From: Marinomonas algicola
Lineage (GTDB): Bacteria; Pseudomonadota; Gammaproteobacteria; Pseudomonadales; Marinomonadaceae
Length of the DNA stretch: 64,000 nucleotides
Assembly: GCF_014805825.1 (NCBI RefSeq)
Contig: NZ_CP061941.1
Location: 2,480,001-2,544,000 of the forward strand
Reading direction: 5' to 3'
Shown here: positions 40,907 to 51,078 of the stretch, in pieces
How positions within the stretch are numbered: the stretch's first letter is position 1
Layout: each line of letters begins with the position of its first letter
Translations under genes and position numbers: made by a program
The notes under the pieces: model-generated
Databases searched by the model: none
What the model saw: only the letters and a program-made list of their open reading frames with translations
Told to the model about the DNA's origin: nothing

Positions 40907-41647
40907 ATGACAACATCCAATATCCTTTATAGCTGTGACGATGAGTATGGCCACATAACCGTCTTAGACGACGGTCAGTCTAGAATCCTTTCCTTTGCTA
41001 AAGGGGATGAGCAGAGTAAACAGAAAATCTCAACGCCTTTTGTTTTACAACATGAATACACGCAAGCCATGATGCTGGTTTTGCTCTTTAAGCAACCAAA
41101 ACGGGCCACTATTCTGGGCTTGGGCGGTGGCTGCCTTCTCTCTACTTTACATAATCATATTGCCGGGATAAATTTAACTGCAGTAGAGTTAAGACCCAAT
41201 GTCATTGATATTGCGGAGCGCTTTTTTCGTTTACCCAAAGGAAAGAAAGTTCAAATAATTGAACAATGCGCCAATCAATACCTAGATAGAAGCGACCAAA
41301 AGAAGGTCGATATTCTGTTTACCGATATTTATAATACCAAAGGAATGGATGAATCTGTCTTACAACAGCGCTTTATAGAGCAATGCAATAACAACATAAA
41401 GGATGATGGATGGTTGGTGCTTAACTGCTGGTCGGAACACACAAACCACCCAGAACTTATAGAATCATTAAGAGAGTACTTCTTGGACATAAGGGCATTG
41501 GATACAGGGTGTGGAAACTGGGTTGTTTTAGCCAGCAAATCCTTTCAAGAGCCGTCCGAGAAGCAACTAAAAAGCCAGGCCCAAAAACTGTCTACCGAGC
41601 TTGGCTTTAATTTAACAAAATGGCTAAGTAGATTAAACGAAGTCTAA
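40907..41647 (+). CDS. Spermidine-synthase-like methyltransferase-fold protein
   Basis: A 246-residue protein with a short N-terminal beta region and a Rossmann domain: ATILGLGGGCLLSTL is the nucleotide-binding glycine loop, LTAVELRPNVIDIA ends with the ribose-binding acidic residue, and VDILFTDIYN takes the place of the D-(A/S)-x-D motif of aminopropyltransferases. That motif is altered, so polyamine synthesis is not assured. The family includes uncharacterised SpeE homologs. Short hairpin at 41657-41686 downstream. Confidence 0.7.
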   Translation: MTTSNILYSCDDEYGHITVLDDGQSRILSFAKGDEQSKQKISTPFVLQHEYTQAMMLVLLFKQPKRATILGLGGGCLLSTLHNHIAGINLTAVELRPNVIDIAERFFRLPKGKKVQIIEQCANQYLDRSDQKKVDILFTDIYNTKGMDESVLQQRFIEQCNNNIKDDGWLVLNCWSEHTNHPELIESLREYFLDIRALDTGCGNWVVLASKSFQEPSEKQLKSQAQKLSTELGFNLTKWLSRLNEV

Positions 41648-41699
41648 CTTGCAAGGCTAGGCCACTGAAGTACATTTGTGGCCTAGTAAAAAAATAAGA

Positions 41700-43340
41700 C
41701 TAATTGATCGCCTTATCCACCAAGGCTTTCGCATCATTTTCAAGATCATTCAGGTGATCTAATGAGACAAAACTTTCAAGATAGATTTTATAGACGTTCT
41801 CAGTGCCCGATGGCCTTGCAGCAAACCAACCATTTTGCGTTTCTACCTTTAGACCACCAATAGGCGCCCCATTACCCGGTGCTTCCGTCAGTATGCGTGT
41901 AATCACATCACCAGCCAATACATTACTGGAAACGGAACTGGCACTCAAATTAGACAACAAAGCTTTATTCTCTGGTGTCGTTGGAACATCAATACGTTTG
42001 TAGTATGGCTTTCCATATTTTTCAACTTGCTCATCATAGAGCTGTTGAGGGTCTTTCCCTGTTACCGCCAAAATTTCTGCCGCCAATAACGCTAAAATAA
42101 AACCATCTTTATCCGTCGTCCACACAGAACCATCTTTCCTTAAAAAAGAAGCGCCTGCACTTTCCTCACCACCAAACCCCATAGTGCCATCGTAAAGCCC
42201 TTGCACATACCACTTGAAACCGACTGGAACTTCACACAAATTACGCCCAAGTCCAGCCACAACTCGATCGATAATGGCACTTGACACCAGCGTTTTACCA
42301 AACTGTATATTTTTACTCCATTGCGGACGATGGCCCGCTAAATACTCAATGGCAACCGCTAAGTAAGCATTTGGGTTCATTAAGCCAGATGTCGAACACA
42401 CAATACCATGGCGATCAAAATCAGGATCATTACTGACCGAAATATCAAATTGATCTTTTAATTTCAATAAATTCATCATCGCGTATTCTGACGAGCAATC
42501 CATGCGAATACGGCCATCTTTATCTAGCGGCATAAAACCAAAAGTGGCGTCCACTTGTGTATTCACCACGGTGAGATCTAACCCATATTTCTCCGCTATT
42601 GGCTGCCAGTAATGAATTCCTGACCCTCCCATTGGGTCAACACCCATTTTGATACCCGCTTTAGCAATTGACTCCATATCAATGACGCTGCCCAACTGGT
42701 CAACATAATGGCTTATGTAATCGAATGGTTCCAATAAGTCAGATTCATTAGCCAGCTCAAGACGTTGCGTTTTTACTTCTTTAAGCAACCCCTTTAAAAG
42801 TGCATTAGCACGATTTGCGATCCAACCCGTCGCGTCGGTATCTGCAGGCCCACCCTTTGGAGGGTTGTATTTAATCCCACCATCTTCAGGTGGATTATGG
42901 GAAGGTGTAATGACAATGCCGTCAGCGGTATCTTGATGCGTTGCATTGTGAGTTAAAATCGCATTTGAGATAACCGGTGTTGGTGTGTAGCCATTATCAG
43001 ATGGAATCCGTAATCGCACACCGTTTGCAGTAAACACTTGAATGGCCGTTTGGTACGCTGGTTCAGATAATCCATGGGTGTCTTTACCCAGATAAAGCGG
43101 TCCATCTACGCCAATGGTTTTTCTGTATTCCGCAATAGCTTGGCAAATAGCTAAAATATGGTGTTCATTAAAACTAACGTGCAACGCACTTCCACGATGA
43201 CCAGATGTGCCAAAACTGACTTTTTGATTAGGATGACGCTCTATATCAGGTGTCCGTGTATAATAAGCCGTAATCAGTTCTGGTAGGTTAACGAGTCTAT
43301 CGTGAGTGCATGGTTTACCTGCTTGGGGGTGAAGCGCCAT
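41700..43340 (-). CDS. pgm: Phosphoglucomutase (alpha-D-glucose specific)
   Basis: A 546-residue phosphohexomutase with E. coli Pgm length. KVSFGTSGHRGS near residue 45 begins domain 1; the catalytic phosphoserine lies in TPSHNPPEDGG (~145). The metal loop DPDFDRHG near 304, the sugar-binding GGEESAG near 395 and the phosphate-binding RPSGTENVYKIY near the end are all present. It interconverts glucose-1- and glucose-6-phosphate. It is a single gene on the minus strand. Confidence 0.95.
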   Translation of the reverse strand: MALHPQAGKPCTHDRLVNLPELITAYYTRTPDIERHPNQKVSFGTSGHRGSALHVSFNEHHILAICQAIAEYRKTIGVDGPLYLGKDTHGLSEPAYQTAIQVFTANGVRLRIPSDNGYTPTPVISNAILTHNATHQDTADGIVITPSHNPPEDGGIKYNPPKGGPADTDATGWIANRANALLKGLLKEVKTQRLELANESDLLEPFDYISHYVDQLGSVIDMESIAKAGIKMGVDPMGGSGIHYWQPIAEKYGLDLTVVNTQVDATFGFMPLDKDGRIRMDCSSEYAMMNLLKLKDQFDISVSNDPDFDRHGIVCSTSGLMNPNAYLAVAIEYLAGHRPQWSKNIQFGKTLVSSAIIDRVVAGLGRNLCEVPVGFKWYVQGLYDGTMGFGGEESAGASFLRKDGSVWTTDKDGFILALLAAEILAVTGKDPQQLYDEQVEKYGKPYYKRIDVPTTPENKALLSNLSASSVSSNVLAGDVITRILTEAPGNGAPIGGLKVETQNGWFAARPSGTENVYKIYLESFVSLDHLNDLENDAKALVDKAIN

Positions 43341-43461
43341 AAAATGATCCCTTAAACGGTTAATACAACACGCTTAATACTCCACCATATTGATTGCACA
43401 TTCAATCGCTAAAACATAAGCCTTATTAATTTATTGATATTTAGCGCTTATATCTTGATTT

Positions 43462-44598
43462 TCACTCAGCACGTTTCTGAATCACTAAACTACCAATGGA
43501 ATAACCGGCACCAAATGAGCAAATCACACCAATATCGCCTGGCACTAAATCTTTATGATGCTCAGAAAAGGCGATAATGGAACCGGCTGAAGCGGTATTG
43601 GCAAAGCGGTCTAGTACTATTGGTGCCTCATCAAATGTTGCCTCTCTCCCAAGAAGTCTCTTACTAATAAGCAAATTCATATTAATATTCGCTTGATGCA
43701 ACCACCAGCGTCGCAATTGATTTAGGTTGATATCTAACGATTTTAAATGCGATTCAATGTGATCTGCCGCCATAGGGCAGACATCTTTGAACACTTTACG
43801 TCCATTCTGATGAAAAAGCTTATCATCAGCGTAAGGGTCTTCATCAGTAACACGAGTCGTATAGCCAAAATTTGAGCGTATATTGTTCGAATAGGACGTA
43901 ACACACTGGCTGCCGAGAATGGTGTAACTGTGATCGGACTGACAGGAATCAGAAGACTCAACCACTACGGCCGTTGCCACATCACCAAAAATAAAATGCG
44001 AATCTCTATCCTTATAATTAACTTGAGGCGACGTAAGTTCAGGGTTAATGACCAGCACAGCTCGACAACGGCCAGATGCAACAGCATCATGTGCTCGCTG
44101 CAAAGCAAAAGTGGCCGATGAACAAGCAACCAGCATATCAAACGCTTGCCCAACAACCCCTAAAGCCGCCTGCACTTCTATCGCAATGGCGGGGTAAGAT
44201 CGTTGAGTATAAGCGCAAGCGACAATAATCATATCAATGTCTGAAGCTACCTTTTTTGCTTCTAACAAAGCCTTATTTGCCGCTGCAACCGCCATCTCAG
44301 CTTGATGTGATAGCTCATCATCCTGCCTAATCGACAACCTAGGGCGCATTCGGTCTATGTCTAAAGCGCCATCCTTGCAATAAATATAACGACTTTTAAT
44401 ACCTGACGCCTTAGCAATAAATTCCGCACTGGAAAAGGGCTTAGCCAACAGCTCACCACTTTCAATTCTTGCTTGATGTTCCTTATTGTAGACTTCAGCC
44501 CAAGCATTATAACTCTCAACCAGCTCTTCGTTTGTTATTTTATTGGGTGGGGTCCACAACCCAACACCACTGATTACAACTGACTTATTCTGCATCAT
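43462..44598 (-). CDS. Beta-ketoacyl-ACP synthase III family protein
   Basis: A 378-residue KAS III-type condensing enzyme from ATG 44598, which follows AAGAGAAAG; the longer upstream ORF has no family match. The nucleophile cysteine is in MLVACSSATFALQ, the histidine in WWLHQANINMN and the asparagine in FANTASAGSI, so the Cys-His-Asn triad is complete. It is longer than FabH (~320) and belongs to the extended group in marine gammaproteobacteria that starts fatty acid or polyketide-like synthesis. Primer specificity is unknown. Confidence 0.85.
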   Translation of the reverse strand: MMQNKSVVISGVGLWTPPNKITNEELVESYNAWAEVYNKEHQARIESGELLAKPFSSAEFIAKASGIKSRYIYCKDGALDIDRMRPRLSIRQDDELSHQAEMAVAAANKALLEAKKVASDIDMIIVACAYTQRSYPAIAIEVQAALGVVGQAFDMLVACSSATFALQRAHDAVASGRCRAVLVINPELTSPQVNYKDRDSHFIFGDVATAVVVESSDSCQSDHSYTILGSQCVTSYSNNIRSNFGYTTRVTDEDPYADDKLFHQNGRKVFKDVCPMAADHIESHLKSLDINLNQLRRWWLHQANINMNLLISKRLLGREATFDEAPIVLDRFANTASAGSIIAFSEHHKDLVPGDIGVICSFGAGYSIGSLVIQKRAE

Positions 44599-44775
44599 CT
44601 TTCTCTTCTTGTAATGCTTTAGACCCAAACGGTATGATCTAGGGTCTCTCTTTATTGAAAACATAATGATCTATAATTACATTACCTATAGTTATATCAA
44701 AGAAATATCTTTCGGTGCCAGCTATTAAACAACTATATTTCGCGTGTAAAGTAAGAATAACAATTAAGGACATAC

Positions 44776-45951
44776 ATGTTTAAGCAGAAAACGAATCCGG
44801 CAAATAGCATTACTCAACAGCAACCTAATGCTCACGCCTTAATTTTATCTGGAGGCGGTGCTCGTGCGGCTTACCAAGTAGGCGTTTTATCTACTATAGG
44901 CAAATTATTACCTAAAGGCGCGAAACTCCCCTTCCCTATATTATGCGGCACATCCGCGGGAGCATTAAATGCATGCATGTTAGCCACTAATTCCCATGAT
45001 TTTACAAAAGCGGTCAGTCGGTTAAATTACATTTGGCGACACTTAACCCCCGATAACGTATACGAAACAAAAAGCGTAGAACTGCTTTCCTCGGCCTCAA
45101 AAGTATTCGCATCGATAGTGAAGAATAAAAACAACCACGAACACGCTGTGTCCTTACTCAACAATGCACCATTAGATAGGCTATTGCAGCGTTTTCTGCC
45201 CCTCCATCAAATAGGCGAAGCCATTAATGAAAAGGAGTTAATCGCTCTCGCCATTACGTCTATGAATTACACGACAGGGGAAACAACCACTTTCTTTGAG
45301 GGGGATAAAAATCTAAAAGAATGGTCTGGATTTCGCCACAACGGTAAGGCGTCTAAAATAGATTTCGCACACTTACTCGCTTCTAGTGCCATCCCAACGC
45401 TCTTCCCAGCACAAAAAATAGACTCATATTATTATGGTGATGGTGCTATGAGACAAAGATCACCAATCAATCCTGCGATTCAGCTAGGAGCCAATAAAAT
45501 CATGATTATTGGTGTAAGTGGCAACCGCAACCCTAAATTATGGTCGGATACAGAAGAAGTACCTCACTCACCAACAATCGGGCAAATAACCGGACAATTA
45601 CTCAATAGCGCGTTCATAGATAACTTAGAAGGTGACATTCAACAACTAGAGCACATCAATAAAATCTTATCTTATGTGGCCGAAGACGTTAAGATCCCCA
45701 ATATTAAACACATTGATTCTCTGGTCATTTCCCCCTCAGAGGCGATCGATGACATCGCCGCAAAACACATCGATACTTTGCCAAAAAGTATTCGTTTTTT
45801 GCTGAATGTAACGGGTAATAGCAACGATTCTTCTGGAAATTCAGCCGCCAGCTATTTGCTATTTACACCAGAGTATTGTCAGGAATTAATTGAATTAGGC
45901 CGAAAAGATGCCATGTGGGAAAAAGATAAAATACTTGATTTTTTAAAATAA
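44776..45951 (+). CDS. Patatin-like phospholipase
   Basis: A 391-residue patatin-family hydrolase. LSGGGARAAYQVGVLS near residue 30 forms the oxyanion hole, GTSAGALNA near 58 holds the nucleophile serine (GxSxG), and DGAMRQRSP near 222 supplies the aspartate of the Ser-Asp dyad. No signal peptide is seen, so it probably acts on membrane lipids from the cytoplasm. ATG follows TTAAGGAC. It converges on hpf with a shared terminator. Confidence 0.9.
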   Translation: MFKQKTNPANSITQQQPNAHALILSGGGARAAYQVGVLSTIGKLLPKGAKLPFPILCGTSAGALNACMLATNSHDFTKAVSRLNYIWRHLTPDNVYETKSVELLSSASKVFASIVKNKNNHEHAVSLLNNAPLDRLLQRFLPLHQIGEAINEKELIALAITSMNYTTGETTTFFEGDKNLKEWSGFRHNGKASKIDFAHLLASSAIPTLFPAQKIDSYYYGDGAMRQRSPINPAIQLGANKIMIIGVSGNRNPKLWSDTEEVPHSPTIGQITGQLLNSAFIDNLEGDIQQLEHINKILSYVAEDVKIPNIKHIDSLVISPSEAIDDIAAKHIDTLPKSIRFLLNVTGNSNDSSGNSAASYLLFTPEYCQELIELGRKDAMWEKDKILDFLK

Positions 45952-45963
45952 TAAACTGAGCAA

Positions 45964-45986
45964 TAGGGCTCTAAATAAGAGCCCTA
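45964..45986. terminator. Bidirectional terminator between the patatin gene and hpf
   Basis: TAGGGCTC (45964-45971) pairs with GAGCCCTA (45979-45986) in the 44-base gap between the convergent genes. Confidence 0.7.
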
Positions 45987-45995
45987 TATAAGAAA

Positions 45996-46394
45996 CTAAT
46001 TAATAACCTCTCGTTCAACCAATTCGTTGAACTCGGCTTGATACTCCTTTTCAACAGGACTTTCTACGTCTTTAGCGTTGACGTGATGCACACGCCCTGT
46101 AGGGTGACGGGCTTTATGTTTTACCAGTTGTTTTTCTAGTTTGCTAACCAGCATATCGAGTGCTGTAGACAACTGCTTGTCAGTTTTAGCCGTTGCAAAT
46201 AAATCATGGCCAGGAATGTGAACACTTGCCTCTGCAATTACTTCATTTGTAGCATGTTTTTCAGAATTCAAAATAACATTGATTGTGGTTATCTGGTTAT
46301 TAATACGTTGAAGATGATCCATTTTTTCTTTAACTAATGCCTGAGTTTCATCGTCAGACTTTACATGATGACCACTAATATTAAGAGTATACAT
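45996..46394 (-). CDS. hpf: Ribosome hibernation promoting factor family protein
   Basis: A 132-residue HPF/RaiA (S30AE) protein: YTLNISGHHVKSDDETQALVKEK at the start, the beta-strand ATNEVIAEASVHIPGHDLFA and the helix MLVSKLEKQLVKHKARH with its basic ribosome-contacting residues. It lacks the C-terminal dimer domain of long HPFs but has a ~30-residue acidic tail. It binds the 30S decoding region and idles ribosomes in stationary phase. The 46395-46718 spacer shows no clear feature beyond AT-rich promoter DNA. Confidence 0.9.
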   Translation of the reverse strand: MYTLNISGHHVKSDDETQALVKEKMDHLQRINNQITTINVILNSEKHATNEVIAEASVHIPGHDLFATAKTDKQLSTALDMLVSKLEKQLVKHKARHPTGRVHHVNAKDVESPVEKEYQAEFNELVEREVIN

Positions 46395-46718
46395 AGATTA
46401 TTATTCCTTATTCAGTTTACAAAACGATATTTTTAAATATGTACCTTTACCTCTCTCTTTTGCTTTAACCTAAGTAAAACTTATGGCCTAACTCACAAAA
46501 ATTCAACCTAATTTATTTTTTTTTAGTCTTTTTTTCTGAGAAAGAACAATAATCATACAAAATCCTGAAGAAATACGTTTCTATAAAGTTATTCAATAAG
46601 TTACTGAACTATTTTTAATCTGTTTTGTCCTAGTCATTGTCATGTAAATTAACAGAAGATAAACGCATTATGATCATCCCCTCTTTGCTAAAAACCTTAA
46701 ATTCTACGGAGTGTAAAC

Positions 46719-48875
46719 ATGAAAGCGTCTAAAGTTATCATTTTAGGGGTCATCACGTTAGCGATTGCACTCTTTTTCACCTACGATCTGCACACCTATT
46801 TGAGCCTGTCGTTTCTTAAAGAACAGCAATCCTCTTTTGCAGAGTTAAAAGCGGAGCGTCCCTTCTTGGTTACTGGCATTTTTTTCATTGGATACATAAT
46901 TGTAACCGCCTTGTCATTACCTGGAGCGGCCATTTTAACGCTGGCCGCAGGCGCATTATTCGGTTTGTTTCAAGGGCTATTAATTGTCTCTTTTGCCAGT
47001 TCGTTAGGTGCCACTTGCGCCTTTTTGGTTTCTCGCTATTTATTCCGAGAATCCGTGCAAGCTAAATTTGGTCAAAATTTAAAATCGTTCAATAAAGGGA
47101 TGGCGAAAGATGGGGGGCTATACCTGTTCACATTACGCCTTGTACCGGCCTTTCCATTTTTCCTAATAAACTTACTAATGGGCTTAACGCCAATAAAAAC
47201 ATGGCGTTTCTATTGGATAAGCCAAGTCGGCATGTTAGCTGGTACGGCCGTTTTTGTTAACGCAGGAACACAACTGGCTCAAATTGACAGTTTAAAAGGC
47301 ATTTTATCTCCTGGGCTTATTTTTTCATTCGTTTTACTTGGTGTTTTTCCCATAATAGCTAAGAGAATCATCGCTATGGTTAAATCAAAGAAAAACCTTA
47401 AACACATAAAAAAACCTCAGTCATTTGACTACAACATGCTGGTCATTGGTGCTGGGGCAGGCGGACTCGTGAGCTCTTACATAGCCGCTGCAGTCAAAGC
47501 AAAAGTCGGCCTAATTGAGCGACATAAAATGGGCGGAGATTGTCTAAATACAGGCTGCGTTCCAAGTAAAGCCTTAATTCGCGCTGGCCATGCTGCTCAT
47601 GATATGCGTAATGCAGCCAAGCTGGGCCTATCCAACGTAGAACCAGATGTTGATTTTAAAGCTGTTTTCGAGGGAGTTCATAAAGTCATTAAAGAAGTTG
47701 AGCCGCATGACTCAATTGAGCGCTATACTGACTTAGGTGTTGACTGCATTACTGGCGATGCAAGGGTCATTTCTCCCTATGAAGTCGAGGTAAACGGCAA
47801 AATATTAACCACAAAAAATATTGTGATTGCTACGGGGGCAAGACCTTTTATTCCAGACATTAAAGGCCTTGAGCAAGTTAAATACCATACTAGCGATACC
47901 ATTTGGGAACTAACAGAAAACCCTGGACGATTGATCGTACTTGGCGGCGGCCCTATTGGCAGTGAGTTAACCCAGTCCTTTGCTAGGCTTGGCGCCGAGG
48001 TGACTCAGGTTGAACGTGGCCCAAGAATCATGCCGCGCGAAGATGAAGACGCCGCGAAGTGGATTTCAGATAACTTTATTAGTGAAGGCGTAACGCTGCT
48101 AACTGGACACGCTGCCGAAGAAATCATTATCAAAGATGGTGAGAAATTTTTACTTTGCACTTATAAGGACACCCGCACCGACGACACCAGAGACATTCTC
48201 ATTCCTTTCGACACCTTACTGATTGCGGTAGGCCGCTCCCCGAATGTGCGCGGCATTGGGTTAGAAGAGATCGGTGTTGAGATAAATGAACGCGGAGCAC
48301 TGGTCGTTGACGATTACTTAAGAACCAACATCCCCAACATCTACGGTGTCGGCGATGTGATCGGTTCTTATCAATTCACCCATACAGCCGCTCATCAAGC
48401 CTGGTTTGCAGCTGTAAACGCTCTCTTTGGAAAGTTCAAACAATTTACCGTAGATTATCGCGTGATTCCATGGGCGACATTTACCGACCCTGAGGTTGCT
48501 AGGGTGGGTCTTAGTGAAGACGAAGCAAAAGCGCAAAACGTTTCCTACGAAATGGTAAAGTTTGAAATTGAAGAGTTAGACAGAGCGATTGCCGATCGTA
48601 AAACGGCGGGATTTGTGAAAGTGTTGACTGTCCCTGGAAAAGATAAAATTCTTGGCGTCACCATAGTTGGCAATCACGCAGGGGATTTAATCGCAGAATA
48701 CGTCCAAGCGATGAAATATAACATTGGATTAAACAAGGTGCTCGGAACCATACACATTTATCCAACTATGGCCGAGGCCAACAAATACGCAGCCGGAGAA
48801 TGGAAACGCGCCCATGTGCCCCATAAGTTGATGACCTATGTCGAAAAATTCCACAAATGGGGTCGAGGAAAGTAA
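46719..48875 (+). CDS. VTT membrane domain fused to a mercuric-reductase-like flavoprotein
   Basis: A 718-residue two-part protein. Residues ~1-225 form a TVP38/TMEM64 (VTT) membrane domain (LPGAAILTLAAGALFG; LRLVPAFPFFLINLLMG). Residues ~235-718 form a complete class I pyridine-nucleotide disulfide oxidoreductase: VIGAGAGGLVSS for FAD, the redox pair in GGDCLNTGCVPSKA, GGGPIGSELTQS for NAD(P)H, and a C-terminal dimer domain with HIYPTMAEA supplying the active-site histidine. No mercury-binding HMA domain or C-terminal Cys pair is present, so it is not a true MerA. A membrane-tethered dithiol reductase is implied. Confidence 0.9.
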   Translation: MKASKVIILGVITLAIALFFTYDLHTYLSLSFLKEQQSSFAELKAERPFLVTGIFFIGYIIVTALSLPGAAILTLAAGALFGLFQGLLIVSFASSLGATCAFLVSRYLFRESVQAKFGQNLKSFNKGMAKDGGLYLFTLRLVPAFPFFLINLLMGLTPIKTWRFYWISQVGMLAGTAVFVNAGTQLAQIDSLKGILSPGLIFSFVLLGVFPIIAKRIIAMVKSKKNLKHIKKPQSFDYNMLVIGAGAGGLVSSYIAAAVKAKVGLIERHKMGGDCLNTGCVPSKALIRAGHAAHDMRNAAKLGLSNVEPDVDFKAVFEGVHKVIKEVEPHDSIERYTDLGVDCITGDARVISPYEVEVNGKILTTKNIVIATGARPFIPDIKGLEQVKYHTSDTIWELTENPGRLIVLGGGPIGSELTQSFARLGAEVTQVERGPRIMPREDEDAAKWISDNFISEGVTLLTGHAAEEIIIKDGEKFLLCTYKDTRTDDTRDILIPFDTLLIAVGRSPNVRGIGLEEIGVEINERGALVVDDYLRTNIPNIYGVGDVIGSYQFTHTAAHQAWFAAVNALFGKFKQFTVDYRVIPWATFTDPEVARVGLSEDEAKAQNVSYEMVKFEIEELDRAIADRKTAGFVKVLTVPGKDKILGVTIVGNHAGDLIAEYVQAMKYNIGLNKVLGTIHIYPTMAEANKYAAGEWKRAHVPHKLMTYVEKFHKWGRGK

Positions 48876-48902
48876 CAGAGCATTCAATCTAAATTAAAAT
48901 AA

Positions 48903-48955
48903 GCACCCGATCAATGATAATGCGATTACTTTATCTACCACCATTGATCAGGTGC
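48903..48955. terminator. Long hairpin between convergent genes
   Basis: GCACC-GATCAATG pairs with CATTGATC-GGTGC at 48903-48955, with a ~25-base loop, between the fusion gene and the convergent DUF2786 gene. Confidence 0.55.
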
Positions 48956-49080
48956 CTTCTTATTGAAAGAAAGACTCTATTTTCATTTATGTACGCTAAT
49001 TTACGATGAAAGCTTAACCAACAACCAGCCATTTCGTAGCAAGGCATTTTGAATTCTTTGAGACTGACTAAAAGGCTCAA

Positions 49081-50736
49081 CTATACGGTTTTCTTATTAA
49101 CTGGTTTCTGAGAATCCCCAGCATCAATCGACAAGGAAACATAATCTTCAAGCACACCCGCCGTAAAACGCTCACGCTCACTGATTGAACTAATTTTTTC
49201 TGATTCCCAGTTAAGCAAGCGAACAAAAACAGAATACTTAGTAATAACCGATAAATTCACATCTTTTATACTGATGCCATTTGATGTCATCAAATGAAAC
49301 ACTTGCTCTAAATTTTTCTGGGCTTCAAACTGACCACTCACGCTGGCAGCAGACAACAACTCTTCCACTTTCAATAAAGGGTTCTCAACCTTATGCGCCT
49401 TTTTCGACCCCATAGAAAACGTTAGAAATTTTGTTAGCATATCATCCGTGTAGTTTTCACGAGCATCTATATCCTCTATCTTAGCCGTTTCACTTTCTAA
49501 CAACTTAATAAATAAACTTTTGCTTTTAATGTCTGAAAATTCCAAATCACGAAGTGACAGATCATTACTGCCCATTATGTCAATCACAGCGTCAAAAGAG
49601 ACACGTCCTTCTTCTCCATGACGGACAGCATTAGACAGTTGCTTTCTTAGCTCATGCATTATTTTAGCGGCACGATATTCTTCTTTTAGCTGAACATGCC
49701 GCTGATAATCGGACGTAATCTTGTTGTAATCTTCCGCTAACTCGTCGTAACCAGCAAGCGCATCACGCTCTTCTCTTAAGCAATGCATACGAATTTCTGA
49801 ACGACGCTTTTCCCAAGACTCATACGCTTGAGCGCGCAATTGAAACGCTTTCTCTATTGCTTCCTCAAAACTGCGTTCAACTCGGGCTCTCTCACTTCTT
49901 TCTGCCAACTCTTCCTGTTCGGTTATCATTCGAGCATTGCGCTTTTCTTTTAACGATTCTTCAGCCAGCTTTTGCTGCATGGCAATGGCATCTAGCTTTG
50001 ACTGGACATCAGCCTCATTAAAATCCGCTAATTGTTCATGCACTCTATTCCAATACTTATCTTCTTCAAACGGCCTATCCGGATTACTAGAAGCATATTG
50101 TCCACGTAATCTTTCAGAGAAATCAACGGCATCAGAACGGAAAGCATTTGCCGCGTCAATAACATTGTCTGCCGCATAATTCATAGATGAAGTGCTATCC
50201 TTTACTGAACGATTGAATGGTTTTTTGATGTCTTCAGACGATGTCGATTCGGTTTTTATTTCATGGTTTTCTTCATTCATAGGACAGTCAACGTTTAGAT
50301 CGGCATTGTCAAAATTGTTTGTGCGGTGAGCAACACTGTCATCATTGGAGCGGCCTAATTTGGATTCAGCATACCCCGACTCATAACCCTCTTCGATATC
50401 ATCAAGAATCGTTTTACGGCCTGCGTAGGCTTTACTGGCTTCTACAGGTTTTTCACTAAAACGTCTAGAAGAGAAAGATTCCGTAACTTTCGCCTTTTGC
50501 GGCTCTGATTCTGTCGTAAACTCTCTGGATTTCGCATTCCAATTCACTCTAAATAGTGTATTTACATCACACAACATAGACTGAGGAATCTCATATTTCT
50601 TCAAGAAGTTCTGGTGTATAACTGACTCAGCATGGCGTAACGCCATCTTAGACTCACTTGAATTAGAGGAAGTCGCTAAGTTTAATAGTTTTACAACCTT
50701 GCTAATGGCTTTCTTTTTTCTACGTATGCTCACCAT
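49081..50736 (-). CDS. DUF2786-type coiled-coil protein with two C-terminal repeats
   Basis: A 551-residue protein. Residues ~10-50 (KVVKLLNLATSSNSSESKMA, then RHAESVIHQ) match the DUF2786 pattern. Residues ~230-375 are charged coiled coil. The last third contains two related ~75-residue repeats: the first around LSLRDLEFSDIKSKSLFIKL and ENYTDDMLTKFL, the second around ISIKDVNLSVITKYSVFVRL and ERFTAGVLEDYV. The function is unknown and no enzyme motif is visible. It is a single gene divergent from the SMP-30 gene; the 342-base gap 50737-51078 holds nothing recognised. Confidence 0.65.
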   Translation of the reverse strand: MVSIRRKKKAISKVVKLLNLATSSNSSESKMALRHAESVIHQNFLKKYEIPQSMLCDVNTLFRVNWNAKSREFTTESEPQKAKVTESFSSRRFSEKPVEASKAYAGRKTILDDIEEGYESGYAESKLGRSNDDSVAHRTNNFDNADLNVDCPMNEENHEIKTESTSSEDIKKPFNRSVKDSTSSMNYAADNVIDAANAFRSDAVDFSERLRGQYASSNPDRPFEEDKYWNRVHEQLADFNEADVQSKLDAIAMQQKLAEESLKEKRNARMITEQEELAERSERARVERSFEEAIEKAFQLRAQAYESWEKRRSEIRMHCLREERDALAGYDELAEDYNKITSDYQRHVQLKEEYRAAKIMHELRKQLSNAVRHGEEGRVSFDAVIDIMGSNDLSLRDLEFSDIKSKSLFIKLLESETAKIEDIDARENYTDDMLTKFLTFSMGSKKAHKVENPLLKVEELLSAASVSGQFEAQKNLEQVFHLMTSNGISIKDVNLSVITKYSVFVRLLNWESEKISSISERERFTAGVLEDYVSLSIDAGDSQKPVNKKTV

Positions 50737-51078
50737 AATTGCCTTCCGTATTTAGCCTATTCTTTTATAATTAATAGCATGGTCATTCATATTGATTGTT
50801 ACCCTTGAAAACGAACAACCTGCTGTAGAAACCAATGTGTAGCAAAAGACTTGCCAACTAATGTAAATACACCAAAACGAACTTGCCATCAATTCGGTCA
50901 AAAAAACACCAAGATAATAACAAATAGTATTTTCTGCTGACAACATAGAGACCAGTAATATGCATTTTTTATAGCATACCCCGCCTTATTCAATGCAATG
51001 ACAAGCTCAAGCATTTATAATCCAGTAAATTATAAGCGTTACTGTATTCTAGACCTTATTCAGTTTTATGGAGACCTC

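Noticed and set aside
41657..41686. Rho-independent terminator between the SpeE-like gene and pgm
   Set aside because: A good 9-bp stem exists but neither direction has a T-run after it, so it was not called as a terminator.
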